Positions 34,951-44,615 are shown, numbered from the stretch's first letter. The stretch: 58,101 bases of DNA from an uncultured Eubacteriales bacterium (GCA_900314885.1 OMWY01000001.1:482921-541021), one strand, 5' to 3'. The notes: generated by a model not told the origin, from the sequence alone. Program-made: numbers and translations.

Positions 34951-35876
34951 AGTTCCTTCTTATACACTCCTTCGTCGGTTAATCTCTGAAAGGCCGCCCG
35001 CACTACGGGCTTGTCTTCCTTATAGGTGACTCCGTACCAACGCTCATCGTTAGGGAGGACCTTCATGTCGGCCTGACCCGCCTTTATCATGTTGCTCACT
35101 ACGACAGGGAGCATGAACTCGGCCTTGCTTGCGCTCTCTGTGCTCAGCCCGTTTGTGAAGTTTTTAAATTCCAACTGCAGTTCCTTGAAAATGGCGGGAG
35201 TGAAGCCCATCATGTTCATCGAAGTGATTGCGTCGCCCACAAGCGTAACATTTTCACCTGAAAGCTTCTCCCCGGAAATCACGCCATCCTTTTTCGCGAT
35301 TTTAAATGTTTCTTCTATAGAAGTGAGGAAATCTTCACTGTCGGTCGAGCAGATTCCGCGGGAGACGGACCCGTTGTCCGAAAGTGTATTATTTAGCCTG
35401 TAGCCCGCCATACAGAAATGTTCCTTGCCATTGTCTTCGTGGGCGGTTGTCAGGTAGTTAAAAAGGTGCTCGTACGGAGCCCTGCCGTAGAAGTCGTCGG
35501 AATTTATGACGACAAAGGGTTCATTTATAAATGGGGCAGCGGAGAGGACAGCCTGACCGGTTCCCCATGGCTTGGTTCTTCCGTTAGGAACCTTCGCACC
35601 ATCCGGAAGGTCGTTTATATCCTGGTAGGTGAATTTTACGGGAACAGGACATTTTGAAATGAGCCTGTTGCCATAAACCCACATGAATTCATCTTCGATG
35701 TCGCGCCTGATGACGATGACGATCTTGGTAAAGCCGGACTTCACGGCGTCGAAAATGGAGTAGTCCATAATGATTTCGCCGTCAGGCCCGAATGAGTCGA
35801 GCTGTTTTATACCGCCGTAGCGGCTTCCCATGCCTGCCGCCATGACGAGCAGCGCGGCATTTTTCTTAGTATCCAT
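34941..35876 (-). CDS. NTP-transferase family protein (sugar nucleotidyltransferase-like)
   Basis: 311 residues. N-terminal AALLVMAAGMGSRYGGIKQLDSFGPDGEIIMDYSIFDA is the nucleotide-binding signature of NDP-sugar pyrophosphorylases. VVINSDDFYGRAPYEHL carries the metal-binding Asp, and KPWGTGQAVLSA contacts the base. It probably joins a nucleotide to a sugar phosphate for cell-surface polymers; substrate unknown. It differs from GalU/RmlA in its C-terminal half. It has a strong promoter and leads the comFC transcript. Confidence 0.85.
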   Translation of the reverse strand: MDTKKNAALLVMAAGMGSRYGGIKQLDSFGPDGEIIMDYSIFDAVKSGFTKIVIVIRRDIEDEFMWVYGNRLISKCPVPVKFTYQDINDLPDGAKVPNGRTKPWGTGQAVLSAAPFINEPFVVINSDDFYGRAPYEHLFNYLTTAHEDNGKEHFCMAGYRLNNTLSDNGSVSRGICSTDSEDFLTSIEETFKIAKKDGVISGEKLSGENVTLVGDAITSMNMMGFTPAIFKELQLEFKNFTNGLSTESASKAEFMLPVVVSNMIKAGQADMKVLPNDERWYGVTYKEDKPVVRAAFQRLTDEGVYKKELWS

Positions 35877-35911
35877 ATTGAATTTCTCCTGAAATTGGTG
35901 TAGACTGTATC

Positions 35912-35940
35912 ATTGTACCACAACATTATATAAGTGTCAA
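35912..35940 (-). promoter_or_regulatory. Promoter of nucleotidyltransferase-comFC
   Basis: On the minus strand TTGACA (35935-35940), 17-bp spacer, TACAAT (35912-35917). The -35 overlaps the ribosome binding site region of the divergent CPBP gene. Confidence 0.88.
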
Positions 35941-35951
35941 AGGAGATTTGT

Positions 35952-36830
35952 ATGTCAGCTAAAATTCGCGCCACGAACAGGGTATTTCTTCTGACTGTTC
36001 TTTTTGCTTGTACATGTGCAAATCTTTTACATATTATGCAATTAACAAAGGATCCGGTCATTTCCAATATTCTGCTTCAACTTTGTCTTGCATTTGTTCC
36101 TATAATTTACCTTGCATTTAACAGGGAAGATTTTTTGAAAATATACCGGAAACCGATGAAACCGGCAGTACTCTTATTATCTATACCATATCTGCTTCTC
36201 TTATTTCCGGGGACAACCTTCATAAATAACCTGTCTCTTTTTGTAGCTAAGAATTATGCTAACATGTCAGAAATGAAGCTCAATAATTATCCGTTTTTGG
36301 CAGTGGTTTTCGCAACATGTGTAATGCCGGCGGTTCTTGAGGAGACGATCTATAGGGGAATTTTCTTTAATAATTATAAGAAGGCGGGCATAGTCAGGGC
36401 AGCCATTCTTTCCGGCTTACTTTTTGGCCTGATGCATAGAAATCTGAACCAGTTCTGCTACGCAACTTATATTGGAATAATGCTTGCTCTTATTTGTGAG
36501 AGTACCGGCACAATCTATACTACAATGATAGTACACTTTTTAAATAATTTTTATTCTACAACCGTAGGATACAAAATTAGCAATAAAATGCCACTTCTCT
36601 TCAAGCCAATAAAAAATCCATCCACGAAAAGTGAATTTATTATCTGGGGTTTAGCAAGCGTGATATGCACGATCTTAGCTTTGCTCTTAAATCGGCTTGC
36701 AAGGCGGATTACAGGTTCCGTAAATCAGGAAGAGAACAATGAGTCACAATCCGGTCACTTAATCACCCCTTCACTTATTGTGGGTATGGGAATTCTTGCC
36801 TTTTACATAGCCTATGAGTATATAAGATGA
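35952..36830 (+). CDS. CPBP-family intramembrane protease
   Basis: 292 residues from ATG 35952 (MSAKIRATNRVF) after AAAGGAG; the in-frame ATG at 35934 precedes that site and is rejected. About seven to eight hydrophobic segments. Motif 1 is EETIYRG (EExxxR), motif 2 GLLFGLMHRNLNQF (FxxxH type), and motif 3 HFLNN. This is the CAAX protease and bacteriocin-processing family. Substrate unknown. Adjacent to the divergent nucleotidyltransferase; downstream comes a promoter for the NlpC/P60 gene. Confidence 0.88.
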   Translation: MSAKIRATNRVFLLTVLFACTCANLLHIMQLTKDPVISNILLQLCLAFVPIIYLAFNREDFLKIYRKPMKPAVLLLSIPYLLLLFPGTTFINNLSLFVAKNYANMSEMKLNNYPFLAVVFATCVMPAVLEETIYRGIFFNNYKKAGIVRAAILSGLLFGLMHRNLNQFCYATYIGIMLALICESTGTIYTTMIVHFLNNFYSTTVGYKISNKMPLLFKPIKNPSTKSEFIIWGLASVICTILALLLNRLARRITGSVNQEENNESQSGHLITPSLIVGMGILAFYIAYEYIR

Positions 36831-36866
36831 TGTTACGAAAATTTTTCAAAAATCAAAAGAAAAGTG

Positions 36867-36895
36867 TTGACTTTTCATAATAAGTGTGGTAGTAT
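36867..36895 (+). promoter_or_regulatory. Promoter of the NlpC/P60 hydrolase
   Basis: TTGACT (36867-36872), 17-bp spacer, TAGTAT (36890-36895), with an 90-base leader to the start codon and GGAGG at 36972. Confidence 0.7.
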
Positions 36896-36989
36896 TGAGT
36901 TCGTACTTAATAAGTTTGTAACAACTTTGACAAAGGTCAGACAGAAAATAGATTTGTAAGAAACACATATTGGAGGCTTACAAAGAATA

Positions 36990-38498
36990 ATGAATAATAA
37001 GAACTTTTTTGAGAAATTCGGGTACGGACTTTGCATAGCGACTGCTGCGGCAGCGTTATTTTCAGAGACTGCCCCTACGGGAGTTAAGGCTTCATCATTT
37101 ACGAAGAGCAGCGGTCTCGCAGGTATCTCTCTTGCCATGGACAGCTTCTATGGCGACAGCGAGACTGATACGAACGTTGTAACAGCTGAGCTTGATTCAG
37201 TTGTTCCTGTTGATGAGGTTCTTTCATCATCAGTTGTATCTGACAGCGCTATTGATTCAGCGCTTGGCTTAACCGCTTCTGATGATGCCACTGTAAGTGA
37301 AGCAGCAGTAGCGGCAGGAAGCCCATTACTCACCACTGACGGAACCGTTTCTGATGAGACTGCTTCAGATATAGTTACACCTGATGATTCAGCCTCTTCC
37401 TCAGCCGTAACGACCGACAGCGCGTCCTCAGACGGTGACGACGAGGATACATCTAACGCTAAGGATGCTGTACCTGATGAGGATGAGAATGAAGTAGTAT
37501 CCAAGTATCAGAATATCGGTATTTCCATAGCTGATCCTTATGTAAATATCAGACAGAAGCCATCTACGGAAGCTAAGATTGTAGCTAAGCTCTATAAGGG
37601 CAGCAAGTGCGATATCTTAAGCACCAAGAACGGCTGGGTTAAGATTAAGTCAGGTAACGCTAGGGGTTATATCAAGGAAGAGTATCTCGCGAGAGGCTTT
37701 GACGCTGAGGATCTTATTGATACCTATGGTACTAAGTACGCTGTAGTTCAGACCGAGACCCTTAATGTACGTTTTGAACCAAATACAGACTCAAGAATCG
37801 CTACCCAGGTTCCTGAAGGAGAGAAGCTTCTCGTTACCAAGGCCAAGAAGGGCTGGTATGAGATTTCTATCGATAACGGAGCTATTACAGGCTGGGTAAG
37901 TAAGGATTACGTTAAGATTAAGATTGCATGGAAGCACGCTATTACTATAGCCGAGGAAAAGGCTGAGGCAGAGCGTAAGGCAGCAGCAGAGGCAGCTCTT
38001 GCCGCACAGCAGAGCGCTTATAACGCAGCTGTATCCCAGAGCTCATACTCCCAGAGTTCATCAAGCAGCAACAGCAACTCAGGAAGTAGCTCGAAGTCAA
38101 CTTCGACTGTTGTGGCTGACAGTGGATCTTATTCGGGATCAGGCTCAAGCATAGCTAATTTCGCCTGCAAGTTTGTAGGCAACCCATACGTTTGGGGCGG
38201 TACAAGCCTTACGAACGGTGCCGACTGCTCAGGCTTTGTTAAGAGTGTATACGCTAACTTCGGATATTCACTTCCTCACCATTCAGGATCTCAGGCAGGA
38301 TGTGGTACAAGTGTAAGCCTCTCATCACTTCAGCCGGGTGACCTTGTATTCTACGCAGCCAACGGCTATAGTATTTCTCATGTAGCTATTTATATCGGTG
38401 GCGGCAAGGTTGTACACGCTAGTACCCCACAGACCGGTATCACGATATCTTCAGTGAACCATATGACACCATACTGCGCAAGAAGAATTGTAAAATAA
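36990..38498 (+). CDS. Secreted SH3-domain NlpC/P60 peptidoglycan hydrolase
   Basis: 502 residues. Signal peptide at the start (basic NNKN...KF, hydrophobic GLCIATAAAALF). A Ser/Asp/Val-rich acidic stretch of about 130 residues follows, then two bacterial SH3 domains (about 170-230 and 245-305), an Ala/Glu helix and Ser-rich linker, and a C-terminal NlpC/P60 domain. Catalytic Cys is in GADCSGF, with His in SHVAIY and VVHAS. It cleaves peptide stems of peptidoglycan, likely at D-Glu-meso-Dap, during growth or daughter-cell separation. Monocistronic, strong terminator after it. Confidence 0.93.
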   Translation: MNNKNFFEKFGYGLCIATAAAALFSETAPTGVKASSFTKSSGLAGISLAMDSFYGDSETDTNVVTAELDSVVPVDEVLSSSVVSDSAIDSALGLTASDDATVSEAAVAAGSPLLTTDGTVSDETASDIVTPDDSASSSAVTTDSASSDGDDEDTSNAKDAVPDEDENEVVSKYQNIGISIADPYVNIRQKPSTEAKIVAKLYKGSKCDILSTKNGWVKIKSGNARGYIKEEYLARGFDAEDLIDTYGTKYAVVQTETLNVRFEPNTDSRIATQVPEGEKLLVTKAKKGWYEISIDNGAITGWVSKDYVKIKIAWKHAITIAEEKAEAERKAAAEAALAAQQSAYNAAVSQSSYSQSSSSSNSNSGSSSKSTSTVVADSGSYSGSGSSIANFACKFVGNPYVWGGTSLTNGADCSGFVKSVYANFGYSLPHHSGSQAGCGTSVSLSSLQPGDLVFYAANGYSISHVAIYIGGGKVVHASTPQTGITISSVNHMTPYCARRIVK

Positions 38499-38506
38499 AT
38501 GATTAT

Positions 38507-38540
38507 AAAAGAGAACGTGGTTTGCCACGTTCTCTTTTTT
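38507..38540 (+). terminator. Intrinsic terminator after the NlpC/P60 gene
   Basis: 14-bp perfect stem AAAAGAGAACGTGG/CCACGTTCTCTTTT with a 4-base loop, then more T. Confidence 0.93.
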
Positions 38541-38734
38541 GGTGCATGACTCGGGATAACTCTGCCTGGAATACTAAATTGTCAGACAATAATCAATAGA
38601 TTGTATCAAAGTTCCAATTTTCTGAACCTCCACATTGTCAAAATTAACATCTTATTTACATTTTTAGCCTGGCAATTCATAACTTCGTGTACTTGTTCGC
38701 CAAATATGCTTTTTTGTGTATCATTGTGTTCCGG

Positions 38735-38817
38735 TTAATCACAATCAATCCACAATAACGGTGGATAACAAGGCCCGAAAATGGCACTTATACACAGAGT
38801 TATCCACTTTATCCACA
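38735..38817 (+). promoter_or_regulatory. DnaA-box cluster
   Basis: Against the consensus TTATCCACA: exact at 38809-38817; one mismatch at 38800-38808 (TTATCCACT), 38788-38796 (TTATACACA) and 38760-38768 (minus strand, TTATCCACC); two mismatches at 38746-38754 and 38735-38743. Two boxes abut directly and three share orientation. About 160 bp of AT-rich DNA follow up to the hpf promoter. No dnaA or rpmH is nearby, so a DnaA-titrating or regulatory site is more likely than the chromosomal origin. The rest of the 555-bp gap holds nothing else recognised. Confidence 0.7.
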
Positions 38818-38977
38818 ATTTTTCCCTCTTCCTATACCCTGTCAAGGGGAAATATTTGCGACAAACCTAAACAATAGTTAAATTTATTTGAAAACACACT
38901 TATTTATGGATGTTTTCAGAAAATTCTAACTATAATACGAATTCAGTTATGATTTACAAAAATTTTTCATTTTCCTC

Positions 38978-39006
38978 TTGAAATGAGATTCCAATAAAAG
39001 TATAAT
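38978..39006 (+). promoter_or_regulatory. hpf promoter
   Basis: TTGAAA (38978-38983), 17-bp spacer, perfect TATAAT (39001-39006). Confidence 0.85.
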
Positions 39007-39053
39007 GTATTTATAAAACAGGTGGAACAAATCCACCGGAAAAGAGGCAGCCT

Positions 39054-39587
39054 ATGAACATTATTATCAGAGGTAAGGGTACCAAGGTTACTGAAGGTCT
39101 TAAGAGCGCAGTGGAGGAGAAAATAGGAAAGCTCGACCATTATTTCACACCGGACCAGATTGTGAATGTCACGCTTCATGTAGAAGGTGACAGGCAGAAG
39201 ATCGAAGTCACAATCCCTGTTAAGGGCAAGATTATCAGAGCAGAGCAGGAAAGTGAGGATATGTATGTGAGCATCGACCTCGTTGAGGACATCATCGAGC
39301 GTCAGATGAGACGGTATAAGACGAAGATTATCGACAGCAAGCAGAGTGCAGGCAGCTTTGCTAAGGAGTATGTTGAGGAAGAAGACGATGACGAAGAGAT
39401 CAAGATAACGAGAACCAAGAAGTTCGCCATCAAGCCTATGGATCCTGAGGACGCGTGCGTTCAGATGGAGCTACTTAATCACAGCTTCTATGTATTCCGC
39501 AACGCTGATACCGACGAGGTAAATGTAGTTTATAAGAAGAAAGATGGAACCTACGGTTTAATTGAACCTGACGAGTCAGATGATTAA
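39054..39587 (+). CDS. hpf: Ribosome hibernation promoting factor, long form
   Basis: 177 residues. The N-terminal S30AE domain (MNIIIRGKGTKVTEGLKSAVEEKIGKLDHYF) binds between the ribosomal subunits. After an acidic linker (EEEDDDEEIKITRTKKFAIKPMDPEDACVQMELLNHSFYVF...) a C-terminal dimerisation domain of the long form joins two 70S ribosomes into 100S particles in stationary phase. It has its own promoter and terminator. It is followed by a raiA-type RNA and secA, the common clostridial arrangement. Confidence 0.96.
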   Translation: MNIIIRGKGTKVTEGLKSAVEEKIGKLDHYFTPDQIVNVTLHVEGDRQKIEVTIPVKGKIIRAEQESEDMYVSIDLVEDIIERQMRRYKTKIIDSKQSAGSFAKEYVEEEDDDEEIKITRTKKFAIKPMDPEDACVQMELLNHSFYVFRNADTDEVNVVYKKKDGTYGLIEPDESDD

Positions 39588-39591
39588 TAAG

Positions 39592-39620
39592 AAGACCCCG
39601 CTTTTGCGGGGTCTTTCTTT
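39592..39620 (+). terminator. Intrinsic terminator after hpf
   Basis: 10-bp stem AAGACCCCGC/GCGGGGTCTT with a TTTT loop and a following TTCTTT tract. Confidence 0.92.
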
Positions 39621-39625
39621 GACAA

Positions 39626-39719
39626 GTGCCTGGTCCCGTAAAATTGCACAAGTGCAATTTTAGTCGTAGCCAACTACCCCCACTACGTGGGGCCCCTTCT
39701 ACGACAACACCTGGCACGG
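39626..39719 (-). repeat. Modular hairpin repeat, copy D
   Basis: Ends GTGCCTGGT (39626-39634) and CACCTGGCACGG. An AAAATTGCAC/GTGCAATTTT hairpin is followed by the core, read on the minus strand: outer stem GTCGTAG (39699-39705)/CTACGAC (39663-39669), loop AAGGGG and GTAGTTGG, inner stem CCCCAC-GTA-GTGGGG (39678-39692). Same layout and ends as the copy at 25047, with different arm sequences. It sits directly after the hpf terminator. Confidence 0.75.
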
Positions 39720-39767
39720 GTATAGACACGGGAATATGAACATTCCGTTAACATCCTCATAAAACAG

Positions 39768-39796
39768 TTGCATTTCCCTTCAAAAAATGGTAGAAT
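39768..39796 (+). promoter_or_regulatory. Promoter of the raiA-type RNA
   Basis: TTGCAT (39768-39773), 17-bp spacer, TAGAAT (39791-39796). The expected transcription start near 39803 lies about ten bases before the closing stem of the RNA, which supports a dedicated promoter. Confidence 0.7.
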
Positions 39797-39802
39797 ATAA
39801 AG

Positions 39803-40045
39803 TCGTTGACGTGTTACTGCTCAGACCCAACAAATTATGAAGCAATACAGCTTGCTGTAATTGCTTTATATATTTGTTGGGTTATGAGGGGCGATAGCCC
39901 CTTGAGCCTACTACATGAGAAATGCGAAGATTGAAGTGCCGCGCTAGCGGTGCTTCGTAGATTGTCGCTTTGCGAAGCGCGCAATTCTAATGGCGTGGGT
40001 ATCATTGAAGCATTTCGAATGAGTAGGCCTGAACAGTAATGGTAA
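39803..40045 (+). ncRNA. raiA-type structured RNA
   Basis: About 235 bases fold into a multibranched structure. Closing stem P1 is 39813-39824 with 40029-40040 (11 of 12 pairs). Hairpin ACCCAACAAAT/ATTTGTTGGGT (39825-39882) has an inner AAGCAAT/ATTGCTT helix. Hairpin AGGGGC-GATA-GCCCCT is at 39887-39902. Stem GCCTACT/AGTAGGC (39906-39912, 40022-40028) continues as AAATGC/GCATTT and encloses two more hairpins. Position between hpf/raiA and secA, size and complexity fit the raiA RNA motif, a conserved clostridial RNA of unclear function linked to sporulation and aerotolerance. I identify it by context and shape, not by alignment. Confidence 0.75.
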
Positions 40046-40073
40046 GACAATAAGCATGAGAAGGTTGTAACAA

Positions 40074-42683
40074 ATGAGCTTTTTAGAGAAAATTATCGGA
40101 ACTCACAGTGATCACGAACTTAAGAGGATCAACCCCATCGTGGATGCCATCATGGCTCTCGAGCCTGAGATGGAGAAGCTCTCCGATGAAGAATTAAAGG
40201 GTAAGACAGCAGAGTTTAAAGAGAGAATCGCGGGCGGAGAGACCGTAGACGATCTCCTCATAGAAGCATATGCAGTAGTCAGAGAAGCCGCATGGCGCGT
40301 TCTTGGCATGAAACCGTTCAGAGTCCAGGTTATCGGCGCGGTAATCCTCCACCAGGGTCGTATCGCCGAGATGAAGACAGGTGAAGGTAAGACTCTTGTC
40401 GCAACCATGCCTTCATATCTTAACGCGCTTGACGGTAAGGGCGTTCACGTAGTTACGGTTAATGACTACCTTGCGAAGCGTGACGCAGACTGGATGGGCC
40501 AGGTTCACCGCTTCTTAGGTCTCACGGTCGGTTGTATCCTTAATGACATGGAGCCTGAAGAGAGACGCGAAGCCTATAACTGCGATATCACTTACGGAAC
40601 CAATAACGAATTCGGTTTCGATTATCTCCGCGATAACATGGTCATTTACAAGGAGCAGCTTGTTCAGCGCGGACTCCATTACGCTATCATCGATGAGGTC
40701 GATTCGGTGCTTATCGATGAAGCCCGTACACCTCTCATCATTTCCGGACAGAGCGGCAAGTCAACCCGTCTCTATGAGGCCTGTGATATACTTGCCGGCC
40801 AGCTCGAGAAGGGCGAGAGCAGTGGCGAGCTCACCAAGATGGATGCCATCATGGGCGAGGATGTCAAGGAGACAGGTGATTTTATTGTAAATGAGAAAGA
40901 TAAGAACGTTACCCTTACAGAGCAGGGTGTTCATAAGGTAGAGAAGTTCTTCAAGATCAAGAACCTCGCGGACGCCGAGAACCTTGAGATTCAGCACAAT
41001 ATCATTCTTGCCCTCCGTGCCCATAACCTCATGTTCCGTGATAAGGACTATATCGTTAAGGATAACGAGGTCCTCATCGTCGATGAGTTCACGGGACGTG
41101 TAATGCCGGGACGCCGCTATTCGGATGGTCTTCATCAGGCTATCGAGGCCAAGGAGCACGTAAAGGTTAAGCGTGAGAGCAAGACCCTCGCTACCATCAC
41201 GTTTCAGAACTTCTTTAATAAATACGATAAGAAGTGCGGTATGACCGGTACAGCCCTTACCGAAGAGAAGGAATTCCGTGAGATTTACGGTATGGACGTT
41301 ATCGTCATCCCTACGAATAAGCCGGTACAGCGTATCGACCACGAGGATGCCGTTTATAAGACAAGAAAAGAGAAATTAAACGCCATCGTTGAGGACGTTG
41401 TTGAGAGCCATAAGAAGGGACAACCTGTCCTCGTCGGTACCATTTCCATAGAGAAGTCAGAGGAGCTCTCATCCATGCTTCATAAGAGAGGCATCCCTCA
41501 TAAGGTCTTAAATGCTAAGTTCCACGAGCTCGAGGCTGAGATAGTCGCAGGCGCGGGCCAGAAGGGCGTAGTTACGATCGCTACCAATATGGCAGGTCGT
41601 GGTACCGATATCAAGCTTGGCGACGGTGTTAAGGAGCTCGGCGGCCTTAAGATTATCGGAACGGAGCGCCATGAGAGCAGACGTATCGACAACCAGCTAC
41701 GTGGTCGTGCCGGTCGTCAGGGAGATCCGGGTGAGTCCATTTTCTATCTCTCACTTGAAGATGATCTTATGAGACTCTTTGGTTCAGAGAAGCTCATGGG
41801 AGTATTCGAATCCATGGGACTTCCTGAGGGAGAGCAGATTCACCATAAGATGCTCACAAGCGCCATCGAGAAGGCCCAGAAGCGTATAGAGAACAACAAC
41901 TTCGGTATCCGTAAGCAGCTCCTTGATTACGATGAGGTAAATAACGAGCAGCGTGAGATTATTTACAAGGAACGTCGCAAGGTTCTTGACGGTGATTCCA
42001 TGCGTGACGTTGTATATAAGATGATTCAGGATACGGTTGAGCGTATCGTGAACAACGTTATCGCTGAGGACGCTGACGCTGAGGACTGGAGCATGACTGA
42101 ATTAAATGAGACCCTTCAGTCCGTAATTCCTCTTCCTGACATCGAGCTCACCGATGAAGAGAAGAAGCACATGCGCAAGAATGAGCTTGTTCAGAAGGTT
42201 AAGGAAGAGGCTGTCAAGCTCTATGAAGAGAAGGAAGCCGAATTCCCTGAGGTTGAGCAGCTTCGTGAGATTGAGCGTGTCGTACTCCTTAAGGTTATAG
42301 ATACAAAGTGGATGGCTCATATCGATGATATGGACCTTCTCCGTCAGGGTATCGGTCTCCAGGCTTATGGCCAGCGTGATCCTAATGTAGAGTATAAAAT
42401 CCAGGGCTATAACATGTTTGAGGAAATGACCCAGGCTATCAGCGAGGATGCCGTAAGAGTCCTCACTCACATCACGGTTGACGAGAAGGTAGAACGTGAA
42501 GAGGTAGCGAAGGTTACCGGTACCAACAAGGAAGACGATTCAGTCAAGAAGAATCCTAAGACAAGAAAGCACAGGAAGATAGGCCCTAACGAGCCTTGCC
42601 CTTGCGGTTCGGGACTTAAGTATAAGTATTGTCACGGGAAGCCCGGCGCTGAGCCTCTTGACTGGGACAAGATAGAAATGTAA
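40074..42683 (+). CDS. secA: Preprotein translocase ATPase SecA
   Basis: 869 residues. Walker [31 protein letters not shown], the helicase block [43 protein letters not shown], and a C-terminal zinc motif [16 protein letters not shown]. It drives proteins through SecYEG with ATP. It starts at ATG 40074 after a weak GAGAAGG site and directly follows the raiA-type RNA, so read-through from that promoter is likely. Hairpins TGCATC/GATGCA and CTGCGCGC/GCGCGCAG (42685-42742) separate it from prfB. Confidence 0.98.
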   Translation: MSFLEKIIGTHSDHELKRINPIVDAIMALEPEMEKLSDEELKGKTAEFKERIAGGETVDDLLIEAYAVVREAAWRVLGMKPFRVQVIGAVILHQGRIAEMKTGEGKTLVATMPSYLNALDGKGVHVVTVNDYLAKRDADWMGQVHRFLGLTVGCILNDMEPEERREAYNCDITYGTNNEFGFDYLRDNMVIYKEQLVQRGLHYAIIDEVDSVLIDEARTPLIISGQSGKSTRLYEACDILAGQLEKGESSGELTKMDAIMGEDVKETGDFIVNEKDKNVTLTEQGVHKVEKFFKIKNLADAENLEIQHNIILALRAHNLMFRDKDYIVKDNEVLIVDEFTGRVMPGRRYSDGLHQAIEAKEHVKVKRESKTLATITFQNFFNKYDKKCGMTGTALTEEKEFREIYGMDVIVIPTNKPVQRIDHEDAVYKTRKEKLNAIVEDVVESHKKGQPVLVGTISIEKSEELSSMLHKRGIPHKVLNAKFHELEAEIVAGAGQKGVVTIATNMAGRGTDIKLGDGVKELGGLKIIGTERHESRRIDNQLRGRAGRQGDPGESIFYLSLEDDLMRLFGSEKLMGVFESMGLPEGEQIHHKMLTSAIEKAQKRIENNNFGIRKQLLDYDEVNNEQREIIYKERRKVLDGDSMRDVVYKMIQDTVERIVNNVIAEDADAEDWSMTELNETLQSVIPLPDIELTDEEKKHMRKNELVQKVKEEAVKLYEEKEAEFPEVEQLREIERVVLLKVIDTKWMAHIDDMDLLRQGIGLQAYGQRDPNVEYKIQGYNMFEEMTQAISEDAVRVLTHITVDEKVEREEVAKVTGTNKEDDSVKKNPKTRKHRKIGPNEPCPCGSGLKYKYCHGKPGAEPLDWDKIEM

Positions 42684-42767
42684 TATGCATCTGCGGATGC
42701 AGGATATTTATATAAGCCTGCGCGCGAAAACCATGCGCGCAGAGAACAGATTAAAGGTGGTGATCAG

Positions 42768-43890
42768 ATGGTTGAAATGGAACAGTACAAAGCCGAACTC
42801 GGTTCCTATTCCGAGCCTATGATTGAAGTGGGGGATTCACTTTGACCTCGCTAATAAGAAGTTAAGGCTTGATGAATTAAACAGGGTAATATCAGAACCG
42901 GGATTCTGGGATGACCCTGACAAGGCAAATAAAACGATGGCTGAGATCGGTACTCTCAAGAATACCATCGAAGGCTATGACAAATTAAAGAAGCAGTTCG
43001 ACGATCTCGGAGCCCTCATCGAAATGGTCGATGAGGACGGCGATACATCCATGATTGATGAAGTATCCGCTGAGCTTGAGGACTTTAAGGAGAACTTCGA
43101 TACATTAAGAATCAGTACTCTCTTAAATGGCCCTTATGACCATGATAACGCGATTTTGACCCTCCATGCGGGCGCAGGCGGCACCGAGTCTTGTGACTGG
43201 TGCAGTATGCTTATGCGTATGTACACCCGTTGGGCTGAGAGCAAGGGCTTCAAGGTTGAGACTCTTGATATTCTTGACGGCGATGAGGCGGGCGTCAAGT
43301 CGGTTACGCTTCAGATAGACGGAGAGAACGCTTACGGACTCCTTCGCAGTGAACACGGTATTCACAGACTTGTAAGAATATCTCCTTTTAACGCTGCGGG
43401 TAAGAGACAGACTTCATTCGTATCATGTGATGTTATGCCTGATATAGAGGAAGATCTCGATATAGAGGTTGACCCTAAGGATATCCGCATAGATACCTAC
43501 CGTTCAAGCGGCGCCGGTGGTCAGCATATCAATAAGACAAGCTCCGCCATCAGAATTACGCATTTTCCTACGGGAATCGTCGTAACCTGTCAGAACGAGC
43601 GTTCCCAGTTCCAGAACAAGGATAAGGCTATGCAGATGCTGAAGGCAAAGCTCTATCTCTTAAAGGAGCAGGAAAACGCTGCCAAGGAGGGCGAGATCCG
43701 CGGCGAGCAGAAGGATATCGCCTGGGGAAGCCAGATAAGGTCTTACGTCCTCCAGCCATACACTATGGTCAAGGATCACCGTACGAACGAGGAATCGGGC
43801 AATACCGATGCCGTTCTCGATGGTGATATAGACCGCTTTATTAACGCTTATTTAAAGTGGAAGTCCGTTAAACCGGAGAATCCGGAGTAA
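42768..43890 (+). CDS. prfB: Peptide chain release factor 2 with programmed +1 frameshift
   Basis: 373 residues made from two frames. ATG 42768 opens 25 codons ending ...EVGDSL, then in-frame UGA at 42843-42845. Slippage on CTT-T to GAC (42844) continues as DLANKKLRLDELN through the release-factor core with RSSGAGGQHINKTSSAIR, whose GGQ triggers peptide release. A Shine-Dalgarno-like GGGGG sits a few bases before the CTTTGAC slip site, as in the classic prfB autoregulation: low RF2 stalls at UGA and favours the shift. RF2 reads UGA and UAA. It follows secA and has a terminator. Confidence 0.95.
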
Positions 43891-43900
43891 CCAACGTTTG

Positions 43901-43926
43901 ACACCGCCATTTATGGCGGTGTTTTT
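43901..43926 (+). terminator. Intrinsic terminator after prfB
   Basis: 10-bp stem ACACCGCCAT/ATGGCGGTGT with a TT core loop and a T-tract. The next promoter starts three bases later. Confidence 0.9.
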
Positions 43927-43928
43927 AC

Positions 43929-43957
43929 TTGCACAATTCTTCAAATGGTGGTATAGT
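43929..43957 (+). promoter_or_regulatory. Promoter of the sortase gene
   Basis: TTGCAC (43929-43934), 17-bp spacer, TATAGT (43952-43957), 40 bp before the start codon. Confidence 0.7.
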
Positions 43958-43997
43958 AAGAGAAAAGTAAGTTTTTGTTATTTCACAGGGAGTATAC

Positions 43998-44615
43998 ATG
44001 AAACGAAAACGCGGACCCTTACTGATTATCATTGGAACATTGTTGATTGCTTGCGCTTTATGTTTAACTCTGTATAATTACTATAGAGAGAACAGGGCTT
44101 ATGCGGGAGCCGATGAAGCGGAAAGCGAGATGGCAGGTCTTATACCGGACAGAGTCAATCCCGTAGTGACGTTTGATGTGGGAACTATTGAGGCCACATC
44201 AGGCTCGGCCGTGACTATAGATGAATCCACGGTATTGATAAACGGTATAAAATATCTGGGCATTATTGAGCTTCCTACGGCAAATATCAAGCTCCCGGTG
44301 TGCGCTGACTTCTCATATGAAAATATGGCAGTGAGTCCTTGCCGCTGGCAGGGGACTGTTGCCGAAAATGATATAGTTATATGCGGTCATAATTACAGGC
44401 GGCATTTTGGAAGACTTGATAATCTCGGGATTGGTGATACCGCCACATTTACCGATGCCGATGGTTATAAATATAATTATAAGGTAGTCGGGTATGAGAT
44501 AATAAATGGTACTGACGTAGAGGGCATGCTCTCAGGGGATTGGGATATGACCCTGTTTACCTGTACCATGGATGGACGTTCCAGAATCACTATAAGGCTT
44601 GACAGAACAAACTGA
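43998..44615 (+). CDS. Sortase
   Basis: 205 residues. N-terminal membrane anchor (RGPLLIIIGTLLIACALCLTLYNYY), then the sortase barrel with catalytic His in ICGHNYRRHFGRLDNLG, Cys in LFTCTMDG and Arg in SRITIRLD. Length and N-terminal anchor suggest a housekeeping or class D/B-like enzyme. No LPxTG-type substrate is encoded nearby, so it probably serves proteins elsewhere in the genome. It lies 50 bp before the PilZ gene and may be co-transcribed with it. Confidence 0.88.
   Translation: MKRKRGPLLIIIGTLLIACALCLTLYNYYRENRAYAGADEAESEMAGLIPDRVNPVVTFDVGTIEATSGSAVTIDESTVLINGIKYLGIIELPTANIKLPVCADFSYENMAVSPCRWQGTVAENDIVICGHNYRRHFGRLDNLGIGDTATFTDADGYKYNYKVVGYEIINGTDVEGMLSGDWDMTLFTCTMDGRSRITIRLDRTN

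Noticed and set aside
38735..38817. Chromosomal replication origin
   Set aside because: DnaA boxes and AT-rich DNA are present, but dnaA, dnaN and rpmH are absent and gene direction does not switch at this point. Kept as a DnaA-box cluster only.
42823..42843. Start of prfB at 42823
   Set aside because: Reading from here gives MKWGIHF, unlike RF2. The upstream frame plus the CTTTGAC slip site explains the gene.
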